A stretch of 64,000 nt of DNA from Diploscapter coronatus (Eukaryota > Nematoda > Chromadorea > Rhabditida > Rhabditidae). The notes under the pieces were generated by a model that did no database searches, was not told where the DNA came from, and worked only from the letters and a program-made list of their open reading frames with translations. Where the stretch lies: assembly GCA_964036155.1 (NCBI GenBank), contig OZ038422.1, forward strand, positions 55,885,201 to 55,949,200. Reading direction: 5' to 3'. Shown here in pieces: positions 12,048 to 25,400 of this stretch. A program made the position numbers and the translations under genes. The first letter of the stretch is position 1. Every line of letters starts with the position of its first letter.

Positions 12048-12409
12048 CACTGAAGTGCAATTGAAAAAAAATAGAAAATGAATATAAAAATAAAAGTCGA
12101 AGCAAAATCAAAATTCGAACGTTGCACGACGAATAACCGTTGTAACACTGAGAGCGGAGCACCCTCAAGGCACTCTGGAGATGGCACGCACCATTTCGGG
12201 TGCTTCGTAGGTGCGCTGCTCTCAGTGTATTTCACATCGTTTTCATTTATTTTATTCAAGCCAGATTTTAGAAAAATATTACAACTTTTGATGCATTCAT
12301 TGCATCAGAATAATCCAATTATCCTTCACAAAATTAATTTATTCAAATCAAACCAATAGATAAATGATAGCAGAGCATAAAATGCAGCAAATTATGACAA
12401 TTAGAAAAT
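12048..12409. other. Intergenic region between LTA4H and the DUF4139 gene
   Basis: This is a short same-strand gap of about 360 bp. It contains an imperfect inverted repeat at 12,145-12,228, immediately upstream of the LTA4H start. No gene is seen. Confidence 0.5.
12145..12228. repeat. GC-rich imperfect inverted repeat upstream of LTA4H
   Basis: The outer arms begin ACACTGAGAGC on both strands (19-nt arms, three mismatches). An inner pair, GCACC / GGTGC, lies in the loop, so the whole could form a branched hairpin of about 84 nt. It is GC-rich compared with its AT-rich surroundings and lies about 100 bp 5' of the LTA4H start codon. It could be a small MITE or a promoter or 5'-UTR structure. 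Confidence 0.45.
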
Positions 12410-15400
12410 TTAAAACTTCTGAACGAATTCAATGTTTTGGTTCTTTGGATATTCGACGAGCCACTTGATGTTAATATTCTGAAATTTATTTATTAGATTT
12501 TTCCCAATTCCTATCTTGCTAGCACAATGATTTTAACTCGCCTTTTGTTCGGCTCCTTTCAGGTTGAGCGTCCAATTGAGTGTGTTCGCCGTAGTTAGTC
12601 TTGCTCCAACACTTCCTACAGGATCTGCTGACTTCGTGATATCTTTCGCGTAGTCTGTAGGCTCTTCTTTTACTGCATTGGGTTCTAATAGGGCGACCTA
12701 ACAAAATGAATTTGTAATGAAACTGAATATTTAGTTCTCCGTTCTTCTTACTCTGATCTTTTCGTCCGATGATCGAGGAATTTGTTCTCTCAGAATCAAA
12801 GTGATCGGCTCCTTGCGTGTATTTTTGATAACGATTTGTTGGTCGTTGACCGTCGATTTGACCTTACTGACGAATCCCTGTTCCTCGGTGAACTTCTTGA
12901 CTGGCTTGTATTCGACTCGAACTGATGGATCGACTCCGAGTGCACACGAAAAACGCTCTCCGGGTGAAACGTTTCGGAGTCTCGACTAAAAACGTTTTTG
13001 GTTGTAAAATAGTTCCCAAGAGTTCTCTTTACCTTTGCAATGAACGATCCATCCAAGTAGACAGAAGCAGCTCCGGCCAAGAAGGGCATTTTCGATGTAT
13101 TGATCGCAGAAGAGGTTAAATAAACTAGAGTGCTCAGGGATGGAACGCAGTCGTAGATCAGTTTGGGATCTGTTTCTACCACTCCGATTGACACCTAAAC
13201 ATTTCTATCGACATTATCGCGCAGTCTAGGCGATCTTGATGTTCATTATCTCAATACTTTGAACCCAATTCTATTCCCAATCAGAGCATTGACGCAAATG
13301 GTTTAACAGCTGCCAAGAAATTTCTGTCTACCAAAATTGTAGCTTTATCATATACCATGTATACATAATCGCAACAGTACTTAAGGGCCCAACTCTATTT
13401 TTATTTCGTTTTTGCAGATTGTCTAACGACAATAAAGCTTTTTTACGAACTCATAGCGTTCTAACTACAACATCATAACCACTCTCCACAGACATCAAAC
13501 AACTCAAATCAAGATTTCTCACCTTGTGCTCCGTCCCATCCGAAGGTATTTCACCGCGTCTCGTAATAACAAACTCAGATGACAGTGTCGATTCTGTCAC
13601 TTCCGCTTTCTGAATTGAATTTTATAAAGTTAATCCAACATTCATTGACGATCTTCGACCACAACTCAAAACTAAAAGTCGACTGGCTAACGAACTTGTG
13701 TTTAGCAAATGAAGATTGCGAGGATAGGCTATATTCGAGTTTGTTCAGAAAAGAAAAAAATAAATTCGCCCTGAAGAGTTGAGCTCAAATTCCAAAATTT
13801 CCAAACATCACATATCGCTGTTTTTATAATGGAAAATTTCACTTACAAATGCCTCAGTTTCAATCGGTCCGCCGAAAGATGCAAAATCCATTTCTTCAGC
13901 ACTTTCGTCCATAACATTTGCCATTTCGAAACGCTGATTTAGATTTTGCATACCCCTAAACACGGAATGGATTTAAATCGATATTCTATAGATCAAATTT
14001 TCAATTTCAGTGAAAGAAGGATATTGATATGCGAATAAAATGTTTCGATTTCTGCATTGACTTTTTAAAATTATGGACCCATCATTATTACCTAGCCATT
14101 CCTGCTGGTGCAAATGCTGCCTGCATTTGTTGAGACTTCTTTGCCAATTCGTTGTATCGTCTGAACTGAACTTCTATGGGCCGAAGCACGGGAATAGATC
14201 CATCCAGAGCCGCTTGAATCGTTGTTAGAACCTGCATTTCAAATATTAGACAAATCTTGGTGATATATTGTTAGTGCAATACTTACAAGTGCAACATCTT
14301 TCCAATCCTCGCCCGTCTTCTGATAAATATGCCCATAATAGCTTATCTGAAGGCATTCATTTAGATGAATATTTTAATGGAAGAAATTCTATTTAACCTG
14401 CATAGTTGGCTTTTGTGATGAAGTGCAAACCCGAATATCGTAAGAAGGTCGCCACGAGGCATCAATAACTTGATAGATGAAATCTATCTCTAGAGAGCCT
14501 CCTTCTTTCGTCTCCAAAACTATGATCACGTTTCTCATAACCAGTGACATTCGATATGTGTTGATTGCATCTCTGATTGAATTGTTCGCCTTGTTCACAA
14601 TTTCATTCTGCTTCGTTATTGTCACTTCGAGATTATGCAGCTCTACAAATAAATACCATGTAATATTGGTAATTGACAAATTGCTCACCAATTCTGACTT
14701 GTTCCGACTGCTTCCGATAGAATTCGTGCAGGTCCTGTATGCTCTTGAATGTTCTTTCATCTGCGACGAAGTGTTCGCGTCCATCCTTATCGTGTAATAT
14801 GCCTGTTCCAGCCTAAAATTACGCCATCAATATCTTACGAAAGTATGCTTACTACATGCGCATTTTGCGCATAATCATGTTTACTTTCGATGTTCTTAAC
14901 GATGAAATTTTTTCGATTTTTCTGTTTCAAAAAATTCTCAATTGATAGAGGAGTTCAAGAAAACATTCCAAATTTAGTCATTCAAAAGTCCAAAACTAAT
15001 AGCTGTTTTCATTGACGCATGTGTTCTATGTTTATGCATACATGAGTAGAGGGTAGAGGAAAACACGACTGTAAGTGTCTAACCTTTGAAATCAGATTGT
15101 CCAAAGCATTAATGCTCTTCTCGACAGCTGCCTTTTTGGCATTCAACCCTGCCAGAGTGGCTTCTTCCTCCTCTAGCTTTTTCTTCATTTCGGTTACCTA
15201 AATGGCATTCGACTTCACATAAATCATAATGACATCTTTCTGCGTACTTTTGGAGGATCGACATCCGTGCTGGAGGCAGGCTTGTTCTCCATCATCACTT
15301 CGTGAATTGTAGCGGGCGCTCCTCGTCCTGACACTCTGTAGGAGTCGTTTATCATTTTCTGCGTGATATTCTGCAATTAAGTTCTCGTTTCCCCTTCTCT

Positions 15401-15548
15401 CGCTCATCGTGCCTACCTTAACGTGAACCTCGTTTATCCCTTTATGCAGATCCACTTTGATCACTCTGCTGACTTCAGCCCTATCGCTGTAGACGACCAC
15501 CTTCTGCAGCGTCAAATCACGGCATTCGAATTCGTGAATATTTGCCAT
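12410..15548 (-). CDS. DUF4140/DUF4139 domain protein (F37C4.5 type)
   Basis: This is a member of the family containing C. elegans F37C4.5, of unknown biochemical function. Thirteen exons (15417-15548, 15248-15370, 15084-15197, 14689-14812, 14398-14642, 14287-14346, 14092-14231, 13847-13955, 13523-13609, 13033-13194, 12752-12985, 12542-12697, 12410-12478) total 584 codons plus stop. The N-terminus, LQKVVVYSDRAEVSRVIKV, is the classic DUF4140 opening. A Lys/Glu/Ala-rich coiled coil follows at roughly residues 86-123, and the C-terminal half is the DUF4139 beta-rich region (SYDIRVCTSS, YYGHIYQKTGEDW, LTPANTLNW-like). The protein ends in a WLVEYPKNQNIEF strand. No signal peptide or membrane span is seen, so it is probably cytosolic. 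The last intron uses a GC donor (AAG|GCGAGT); only that choice keeps the frame. A dispersed repeat copy lies in the intron before exon 4. Confidence 0.9.
14858..15078. repeat. Dispersed repeat C, copy 1 (in DUF4139-gene intron)
   Basis: This is the direct counterpart of 39,620-39,875 in a beclin intron. The best-conserved part reads AATAGCTGTTTTCATTGACG, then a TATGCATRCATGAGTA-type segment, then GAGGGTAGAGGAAAACACGA. The upstream part is more diverged but keeps CAAAAAATTCTC and TCCAAATTT. The two copies are in the same orientation. No coding capacity is seen, so this is a non-autonomous interspersed element. Confidence 0.7.
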
Positions 15549-16188
15549 TTTTATGAACAATAGTGACTAGATCAGTCTAAAATTTTACTGATTCAGCCAG
15601 GGTTATTCAGAGTCAAAATCGGAGGTTTTTCACCAGGAAGTTTCTAATAATAAAATTCGATTAATTCTTTTTGTATGGCTTGTGGTTCGTATAGATAGCT
15701 CATCTATCTATTCCAGAAGGATTTTTTGTTTGCCTATATCGGGTGAATTACAATAGTAAAACTCTGATTTTGACTTCAAACAACCCTATATTCAGACAAT
15801 GCGAAATGATTTTTGACACACTCAAAGATAAGAAATGCACAAGTGCTGAAATAAAATAATAGTAAAGGATAAACCTAAATGAAAATAAAAACAATTGTTT
15901 TTATATATTCATCAAGAGTTTCTTTTCCTAAATAAATAAAATTTTAAACGCAGAAAATAATTTCGAAAACATGATCCAGCGAAATAAATGGCGTAGTAAA
16001 CAATTTCGAAATGAACAAATCGGTCAAAAACCGAAGAATTTGCAATGTTTCAAAACCCTCTTTCCCACTTTTATCTTTCACTCCATTCATTCCAATTGCA
16101 AAACTTCTCTTTATGTCTAGTCAATTTTCGTTTCTACTGGCAACAAAATACTATCTCGTCGCGTTTTTTTTTTGCAAAACATAAATTA

Positions 16189-16231
<43 letters not shown>

Positions 16232-19200
16232 TATATATGATAAATATGGCATAATTTGAGGATAGGACTGACTCGGAATATAAAACTTTGGGAAATGATA
16301 TTGCTTTTCGAAATTGTGAGTCATAAACGATTGCATTCAGTTAGTGTTGAGCAAACAGTCTGCAAAGCATTTCATCAGATAGGTTTAACGCATTTTTTCC
16401 ACGTTTGCATGGAAGTGATGTGAATTGTTTGATTGTTCGATTGCAAAATTTATTTATTTCTATCGATAAAAATCTTCAAATAGGATAGAAAACTGAGATC
16501 ACATATCCGAAAATCACAGGTTTTGCAAGGCGTTGATATGTTGATTTGAAGAGAACGAGGAGAGTGGAAGTAGTTTGGAACAGGAAGGATGAAGTTGCAA
16601 TGGCTATTGGCAGTTGAAGGAGATCGGGAAAATGCTGAAATTAAATTCAATATTAATTTTCGTTCTACTTTCATTAAAATATTGAAGATGAAACCTATCT
16701 TTCATGTAAAATTTACAGAAAGGACCTGTTTTCTATTCAAGCCAATATTGTACCACTTTCTACTACTTTATACTCGTATCCCTCTAGCCCTAGCATATTC
16801 ATGCATGCCAATTTCGTCCCCATTCCATCCCATCTCAGTCCTATTTCATCCCTCCCTTCCCACTCTCTTCTTATCCGTAGTGCTGCGAATTTTTCAGTTG
16901 AAGCTTTTGCCTTCAACGAGAAAAGTTGACTTTGAATTTGATTAGACATTGCTGCGCTTTGGAAAGAAATAGCAAAATAGAGAGGCGCAGAGCTGTATGC
17001 TTCGAGCTGAGCTGAGGAAATAACACAAAAGATCTTTATCCCATCAGATCTTCTTCCCAAATTTACATACCCACAAAATACATTGGAGGAGGTAAACGAA
17101 ATGGAAATCTTCCATAATAATGTTGAAAAGAGTTTACTGACTCAACATAAATCCTAAGTCTAGCACTGCATCACCAAATAAGTTGTATCTATGGGGTGCG
17201 AAAAGCCTGGGCTTCTTTTACAATGGTAAACCAACCTAAAGAGAATGACGTAATCATGACCGAATTAAATAAATTGGAGTCTAATGATTGATAAAATCGT
17301 ATTTTTGGATAAAGAAATCTTGTCTATTATTCTGAATTTTCGATAAAAACGTCGACTGATCAAACATTTTTGTGCCCCTATAGGCATGTGAGAACCTTTT
17401 CCTTTCTAAATTATTGTAGATCATATTATTCGCATTAGCGAATATCTTCCGATTTATTCTTCCTCAGTACGATGAATTTAACTTGAGAAATACTGCTCTA
17501 TATTAATCATCTTTTCATTCAATTGAGATGTCCGGAAAATCAACTATGCCGTTGAATGAAAAGTGATAAAGCCCCCTCGCGAGTCTCGAGTCAAAGAGTG
17601 GCGAGAAATGGAAAGAAATGTGGCGCAGTTGTCACTTTCCACTCTGTGCTCTGAAACCCGATCCGCCATGTCCACAGCGATGATGATGCAACAAAAAGAG
17701 ATTTAGACAGAGGGAACACTTCGCTAATTTTTCTCGATTTTCGATAATTTTAGAAGAAGAAAAAGGTGTAAAAAGTGCTGTTACAGTGGGAAATTCTACA
17801 CTTTCGTTCATTTTTGTTCCTGAAATAGAAATTCACATCCTCGAATCGAGCTTGGCAAAGGTAACAGGGCTCAACCTACATATCCTGAAGGCACGAGGAT
17901 ATCGTTTCGGACAAATAAGAAATTGGGAGGCGTCGAAGAAACATGCAAATATTAAAAGAAGTCCAGCATGAAATTAGATACGAGGGAATGAAAATGTAAA
18001 TGGAAGCCGTGGGAATTACAGTGGCGTGCGTGCGGAAAATATTTCAGGCAAATTGTGAAAGACAAATATGATCCATGCTGCTAGCTGACATATATACAAG
18101 CGCAATTGGGTGGTTTATCGACTGGAATTTGAATTACGATATTGCGTGTTGCAGTTGAATAATTGCAATTATCAATTCTTTGCAGCCCCATCTCAATTTG
18201 TCCCTCTTCAGATGGACTCAGTGATTTGTTCAGTCCGCTCAATTTTTCTTCTCGCCACTACCCAGTTTTATCTTTCATCTCTCAATCTATCATTTTTTCG
18301 TACATATGAGCTGATTGATTTGTGGCAATATTAACATCATGATGAAATGCTTGGAGCAGTGAGTATTGAGTGATCGGAGAAAGAATATGCGCTATGTCAC
18401 TACTAAGCGGAGAATAGCAATTCGATTGTTTTGCCGTCTGGCTTAGCAGCATGTAAAATTTGTTGAAGAATTTACGCAGAAATATGTGAATTATTGATAA
18501 AAGCCTGACTAAAATCATCTAGCAGTTAAAGAATAATGGCTTGAGATGACAAAGAATAATGCGAAAAATATTGTAGTAAGGAATATTTATAAATTTCGAG
18601 TAGCTAGTAAATTTTCTGACGAAAACACTAGGTGAAATATTTGAGCACTTTAGCTCAATTTTCAGTGAGTGACAATAAATTTTCAAAAATGACTTATTGA
18701 AAGTTTCCTCATAAATTTGCCCTATTTTCCCTCAACTCGAAGTGCTTTCTAATGGAACCTCCCCTCGACACTCTTCAGCTTCTACTTTTTACTCATCCAA
18801 GATCCCGCAGCCTGCAGCAGTTGCGCTAGAGTTTTCATTTCCTTTCAAAACAAGCATCTACTTTCCCTTTTCTATTATCAGAGATAAGCTCTGCATGGAA
18901 ACATAAAAAGAATTATCATTGTGTGTATGTAATGAGTTGTTGTGCAAGACAAATCTCATCTTCCTCTTTTCGTACTGCACATCTGCATCATGTTATGCGT
19001 TTCGTCTCTATCAAAATTGCATCATCTTTTCGATTAGATAAACGAGGTCTTCTTTGGGCGTGAATTATGAATTGAAATGGGATGGAAAGGGGCGGTTGCA
19101 ATGCGAGGAGAGCGAAATTCGCTCCTGTCGAAACTTCGTTTGCCCCTCCGCTCAACTAGGCACGTTTAAATAAATTCGCGAAGGAAAGAGATATTGAAAT

Positions 19201-19291
19201 TGTCAAATGAAAGAGTAGCCCATATAAGAAAAAAAGAGTAAAGAAATACTTACGGAATGGCCAGTACTGGAGTCGGAATCCAGCCAAATTA
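15549..19291. other. Gene-poor intergenic region
   Basis: This stretch of 3.7 kb separates the DUF4139 gene's 5' end from the Ly6 gene's 3' end. It holds a TA microsatellite and several AT-rich tracts. I see no exon with family resemblance and no run of well-phased splice sites. The start of the DUF4139 transcript and the 3' UTR of the Ly6 gene must lie at its two ends. Confidence 0.5.
16190..16240. repeat. (TA)n microsatellite
   Basis: About 20 TA units, with a few TTA interruptions, follow a poly(A) stretch. It is a simple-sequence repeat in intergenic DNA. Confidence 0.95.
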
Positions 19292-21603
19292 TCACCGGAG
19301 TGTGGAGAAAATTGAGGCAGCCAGGGAAATGAGGACAATGCCAAACGGGCAGAGAACAGAAGCCGAGGAGAAGTTGCACAGGTCTCGAGTACAGACGCAG
19401 ACTCGTTGCATCGCACGGCGTTCCTGGACGAAGCCTGAAGGAAAACTCAACTTACGTTGGAGTAGTTTAGGCGCACTTACCCATTTGCACATTCCGAGCG
19501 ACTGTTCTGACATTCTGACAGGCGAGATGTTGGAAATTCTCCCGTTTCTCACATCCCGATCCGATCCAATAATCACCCCCGCCTGAAAATTTCAAAATTA
19601 TTCATTTTGCAAAATTTGTCTGTAAGTTTATATTGGTGAATAGAGTTTTGTATTTTAGATTCACTATTTGCATTTGTGCTAACTTTGGCTCAATGACGTT
19701 GTGCCTTTGTTATCCTCCTATTTGATCCAATTATGCAAATTGTCTTGCAACTCTATTGCTCCATTTAGTATTTGTTGTTAGGTTAGCTCCTGACAATTCT
19801 CTATTTCGGTCTTCTGCGAGCCATTTTCGCGTTGATGATTTATTCAATCGTAAAATTTTTGCCCTTTTTCGGTTTATTCGGATCGCACAGAGGCAATTGG
19901 TTGCGTGACTTTGTGATGCGAAATGTTAGACACATTTGCAGAGGAAATGGGAAAGGTAAAGCACGCAAATGCACCCAATCAGAAATGAAAGTGAGAATGG
20001 AATGAACAGCTTTTATCCGTAGCTCGAAGGTGTCAACAGCTACAGAAATGGATATTTAACTGCCGTTCTGCCAGAATATAGCCTCCCTCGAGAATTGTGT
20101 GCAGTACTGCTTTTTGACCCTTTCCACACATGGCTACAACCCGCATGCCAACTTAAAGTACGCCAAAATGACGCCGAACTCCTTGAAGAGGCGCATTTTC
20201 ATAAACGAATTTGTCATATTTGTGCTTTTTGCATCATCGTCTCTGCAGCATGCGAAAATCTATCGTATAGTTGCTCATAAGAATATCTATATTTCATTCG
20301 CCGAAATGCAGGAATATTACATTTTTGAGAATCGATGTCTTTTCGCATTAATTTCTTAGGTTTATATGTGAGCGGCAATAATTGCGGTGACAAATATTTG
20401 TATATCTTTTCGATATTTGGATATATTAGCTGCTGAGCATCTTAAACTGCCGTAGGCAATTTTCTCCGAAAGTTGTTTTTATTCTCTTCGAATTTCGATT
20501 CTGTATGCACAAGGATAGGGAAGGGAGCGTATTGCAGGACGTGCAGTTTGATGAAAGTGGTCTGAGAAGCAGGAAGGAAGGTTGATGGAGACGAGTCGAT
20601 TGGAGCATTATGAGAATTGATTTGTGATTGCGCGCTGTCATCAATTTCGTGAGGGTGCCATTTTGGATGTTCCTCAGAAAGGAGCTGCAGAGATTTACGA
20701 GACTCGCAATCAGACTGCAGTGCCTGCCTCGAAAGAGAGAGAGGGAGAGGGAAGCTGCCGAATTGACGAACTGATTTACGCGATCCTTTGAATTCGAATG
20801 CGGAAAGGAAGCAGCAGCAGCAGCAACAGAAAACGAGAAAATGGACAGAGGTAAAGAAGTAAAAAAGAGGATGAAGCTGAAGAAGAAAAAGCGGAAGGAA
20901 ACAAAGTGACAAGAAATCCGAGCAGAGCAGTTGAAGGAGGAAAGTAGGAACTCAAAAGGAAGAAAAATGAAATCATTCAGAACGGCTGAAATGCAAAAAG
21001 AAGAGCAGCCATAAACAAGCAAGTGAAACGCATACCGATGTGCATTGTGATTGTCACACAGGCCGTCTGATCGCGGTCGCATTTGATTGGTTCCATCGGA
21101 CATACTGAAGTTATAGATGTTTTTTTTTTTAAATAGATTTGTTTGGTGGTAGGTTGCTAAAGAATTCTATCATGTGTTACGTGCTTATCAATTTCACATC
21201 TGATTGGCATTTAGTTAATAATTTTCCATAATTGTGAATAAGTAGACAAAATTTTAATAGTTTTGTCTGATTATATTCCTTAACTTATGAAAATGAGATC
21301 ACGACATATGGTAGTTTTTCTATCAACCTAATATTTCTTTACCTGGTCGATTTAGTCGAGTTGTTATCCGAAAATTATCCAACTGCGTAGTCGAAGGGGT
21401 CGTCAGACAAGTCATACATTCGAGTGATGAGACCTGAGCTTGTTGGCTATGAAATTGTGTATTAGGAAGAAGTCTGAACGAACCTGTGGAATGAGAGAAA
21501 TAAGTGAAGCGATGAGACAAAGAAAGACTGAATTCGAATGGAATTGAAGATAAGAATTGTAGGGCTTCCGAAATGTACTCGAATTTCGATTTAGCCACCA
21601 CAA
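19292..21603 (-). CDS. Ly6/uPAR-type (quiver/sleepless-like) GPI-anchored protein; N-terminal exon unresolved
   Basis: This is a small extracellular three-finger protein of the invertebrate Ly6/quiver family, members of which tune ion channels and receptors at the cell surface. Exons are 21484-21603 (5' end open), 21343-21433, 21036-21104, 19481-19582 and 19292-19434. Exon 1 encodes a hydrophobic signal segment (VFLCLIASLISLIPQ). The mature part opens with LECMTC, the C-x2-C start of the fold. It continues with CPMEPIKCDRDQTACVTI, GSGCEKRENFQ and LACQNV, and closes with VCVCTRDLCN, the diagnostic C-x-C...LCN end. A hydrophobic C-terminal tail (GIVLISLAASIFS) fits a GPI signal. No ATG is found in the signal exon before an in-frame stop, so the true start is in an upstream exon. 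The frame I use differs from the longest open frames, but it is the only one in which every cysteine falls into the Ly6 pattern. Confidence 0.8.
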
Positions 21604-21872
21604 TTCATCTGTCTGCTCATTGTTGCGTGTCCCTAAAGTATACTATTTGAAAATACTGCCTCCTTACTAGAAGCATTCGTGAAATTAAGGTGATCTTCAT
21701 CGTCAAACGTATTTTCAGTCGAATTATATATTGAAACATGTAAAAATGAATTGAAAGTAAGGATAGCTAAAGCTTGACATGGAATACCCAACACAAGTCA
21801 ATTCTGATCTTCGTTATATCTGGTTAAGTTAATTAAATGCTCAGAGAAAATAACTCATAAATATCTCTAAAC

Positions 21873-22172
21873 CTGAATAGGATGTCTGCTCTGCTTCAGG
21901 TTGGGCTGGCGCCAGTGTGCCGTGCGACAGCCCGGCTGATTTGCTGTGAATTGCTCGTGCGCTCCTTCTCCTAATTGGGACAGGCTGAAGAACGGATCGA
22001 GATCGCATTCGATGCAGATGCAGGTGGTTGAGGCATTCAGCAAAAGTAGCAGGATAGATCCAGGCGAGGTGGAGATATGTGACCAGTGGAATGGGGGAAT
22101 GAGAGAAAGAAAAGAGGGGAGAAGGGATGGAGAGGATAGAGGGGCGGAGTCAGAGAGAAGGGGAACGCTCAC
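21873..22172 (-). CDS. Possible upstream or alternative exon with Cys-rich segment
   Basis: An open frame of about 100 codons ends at a good donor (CAG|GTTTAG) in phase 0. Its last half reads CICIECDLDPFFSLSQLG and later PGCRTAHWRQP, preceded by a Leu-rich run (LLLLLN). The CIEC start resembles a Ly6 opening, and the phase would allow splicing into the Ly6 gene just downstream. The domain is incomplete on its own and has no ATG. It could be an alternative first exon, a remnant of a second Ly6 gene, or chance. Confidence 0.3.
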
Positions 22173-22432
22173 TGATATATTGAGAGAAGATAGAGAATAT
22201 CTGCCAGATTAACTTCGACTTCGTTTATTTTCATCGTTTTATTAATCCATTCACACGATCGAATATGCAGCTCTTTTGTGACAATTCATTCCACGAGATC
22301 ACAGATAAGCAGTTTCTCTTATTGAATCATTTGTTAATTGTTAACTTTAGAAAGACACGAAGAGAAATGCGGATTTCATACTTTTTACTCTCCTATAATT
22401 TTTAATCTGATTTTTACTATCTTTAAATTGTT

Positions 22433-25400
22433 CTATGAGTCAGAAGTACTGATTAGATTGAGCAAGAAGTAGATACTTGTGAAGATAATGTACACCAAGG
22501 GACAAATAGTTCTGGATAGAATGTCGATTCTGGCAGAGCAGAGAGACGATGCATCTGCACGCTTCCTGAACTCCACTCCAACCACAGTTGTCGGGGCAAA
22601 TTTGGCCTCCTAAATCAGTCATAATTCATCTTTATTCGAATGGAAAAAGCATTAATGCATTCATTTGAATGAATGAATATAAGTAATTCTCAGCGCAATT
22701 CGACATAAAAGGAATGCATTTTCGATGCAAACAAAGCAAATATCAATGATCGGTGAAAAATGATGTAAGCATATTTGTGAGAGATTTTACTTTATTATTC
22801 TTTACAGGATTACTCGGATTTATCGCCGGCTAATCGAATTCATTGAATATAAGGGCGAGGGAACACATTGGAGTGCAGAAAAATAGGAAAGAAAGCAGAT
22901 AATAAACCCGATCGATGATGGCGACCAAGTGGTGAAAAATCCAAGAGACCTGTTGACGATACGATTCCTTACCGAAGTATGTGAGCTTTCTCTATATCGT
23001 GCATTCTTCGTGGCCTGTTGTTGATACTTCACCACGGATTGCTCTCTGACATCTCTGTCTTCACATTGCAAGTTTCTGTACTTCTTTACCGTTGTCTCCG
23101 ATATCAGTGTACACGCGAACTAAATCAACTTGATAGCACTTTTAATTACAAGTTAAACGATTTTATGAAGAAGACAATTATTATTATGTCACATTGATTA
23201 AAATTGCAGTTAGGAACAATAATGAGATATGAGAATTTTGAAATGTTGTTATTGAAATGGAATTTTGAGACCAAATTTTCTAGAAACCGATAAAAATACC
23301 AAAATTATCAGAATCGCTACTAAATTTGAATACTAAAAATGACCCCTCAAGAAAAGCTGAAATAGAAGTCGTGGAACAAGGTTGTTTCAAAGATTTTAGA
23401 ACTATTCGATAAAGAATCTTTTATCTCGTTTTTGATTTGAAATGTGAAGTAATTAGACAAATCTCTTTTCACGAGATCTTGATTTTTATGTAGATATTCA
23501 GCATTGCTATCACTGAAATGAATATCTCAATCAATTTAAATGCTTACCAGAATAACGACGAGAATGCATTGAAGAGCTACTAGACAGCACCAGATATCTG
23601 CCGCCGAGAAGCCTGTTGGTGATGGAAGGGAATAAATGAACGAAATGCACTGAAAATATAAATTTGTTAGCACGTCTATGGCTATGAGATGATACTTACA
23701 ATAATAAGTTGAGACACAAATGACGCAGACATTAGAAGAGCTCGAGCAGTTATTTCTGTTCTGGGCAGGTAGAAGGACAGCCAACTGAAGAAGAGCAAAA
23801 GGGAGGATGGAATGAAGAATCGCAGAATGGGAAGGAATAGGGCGCGACGAAGATGCAAACGGGCTGTCAGTGAAGAGTATGTGCCTGAAACCAATGACGC
23901 ACGATATTTTAACTCCAATAAAAAGCACACTAAAATATTGCAACATGCGATTTTTTTTGTTGTATAAATTATGATTTAGAAATTCAATTGACAGTACTCT
24001 GTAAATGGCATAATAATGAAGTGGTGTAATGCGAAAATGACGAACTGCTTCCTTTTCCTACACAGTTCTTATCAATTTATATCCTGTTTCGTCATTTCTG
24101 CGTTATATTAAATAATAAAAGCATTTCGTGGTTTCACTTTACGCCATTCCGACATTACGTCGTTTACAAACTTCTCCGATTAACTTACGAAGAAGACTTT
24201 GTGAGTTAGCTGCTGAAGGCATGGCAATTTGATGAACTGATGAGATTGGAACGAACTGGAAGTAAACATAAAAACGGATTCAAAATTAAAATTAACGAGC
24301 CTTGATAATATTGAATGCAGGAATGGAGAGCTCTGATTGGCCTCGAATTGGGTCAGATGCCCAGCGAAGAGCTAGATCTTCGATAGCTTCGCTTCCTTCA
24401 AATTGAAAGTGTATCATTTCTCTATCAACATTAATGCTTGGTTACGTGAAATCAGTGTGATATAGCACTTATGACTGTCGAATGGCACATTCGGATTATA
24501 ATCGCATGGCACTGTCAACTTGTATCTGAAATTTAAAATAGTTAACGTCGAATATCAGTAATCGAACATAATGGTGCTTGAAAAACGAGATCAGACTTAA
24601 CCCATAAAATCTTCGGAATCGTAACTTGAATCTGAATTATTCAAAAGAAAAGAACCAAAACTTCGGAGATTTCTAAACCGAAATTCCTTCTCGCTACTAA
24701 AGATAATGAGTGATTAATTTATGTAGTGACTTTGAAGATGAGCATAAAGTTTGCCTATAAATCCTCGTATCTTTTCAGTATTTCAAGCCTAAATCCGCAG
24801 CCAGTGATAACTCGTCGGGTTTATCAAAGATGAAAGATGTCAGACAGGCCTTTGTTTATGAGTCGCTTCTTTCCTCTTTTCTCGTCAGATTGCGCCATGC
24901 CAACAGATTGCAGATTGACACTAGTGACTAGCGAGGATAGTGAGGAATTGCATTGAAGTGTGAGAGATGATAAATCGGTTGTGTGGAATTGTTGATAAAG
25001 GAATTTCTCGCAAATCAATAGTAGAAGTGGGCTTATGGAATACCAAAAGTAAAGTTGACCTTGTTCTAGAGGCAACAACTTTTCCATGCAGAAGAGTGAG
25101 ATGTTGCACTCCGAGTTGAGTTTCATCCTCCGATTCAAATAGAATGTCATTGAATGGCGAATTTATTGGTTTATTGTCATTCTGCAAACGATGCTCGAGG
25201 ACCGAGGAGTTCAGACCTGATTGCCAGATTTCGACTGTACAAATCACATCGATTGTCTGAAATATAAAATATAAATTACTTTATCTGAATTGAAATCGAA
25301 GCATATCATGAAGATTCATTATGCGCTGAAAATATGAAATCCTAGATCCATAATGCAAAACTCTTAGCATAGTTGCATGGCTTTCGAAATGAATGATCCG

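Noticed and set aside
20426..21103. 225-codon minus-strand open frame
   Set aside because: Most of it lies in an intron of the Ly6 gene; the true exon (21,036-21,104) uses another frame with the Ly6 cysteines. The composition is low-complexity Ser/Phe/Leu from purine-rich DNA.
24824..25150. 108-codon frame overlapping the channel's extracellular exon
   Set aside because: The competing frame gives the continuous strand KVVASRTRYKLTVPC and an in-frame join to the next exon.
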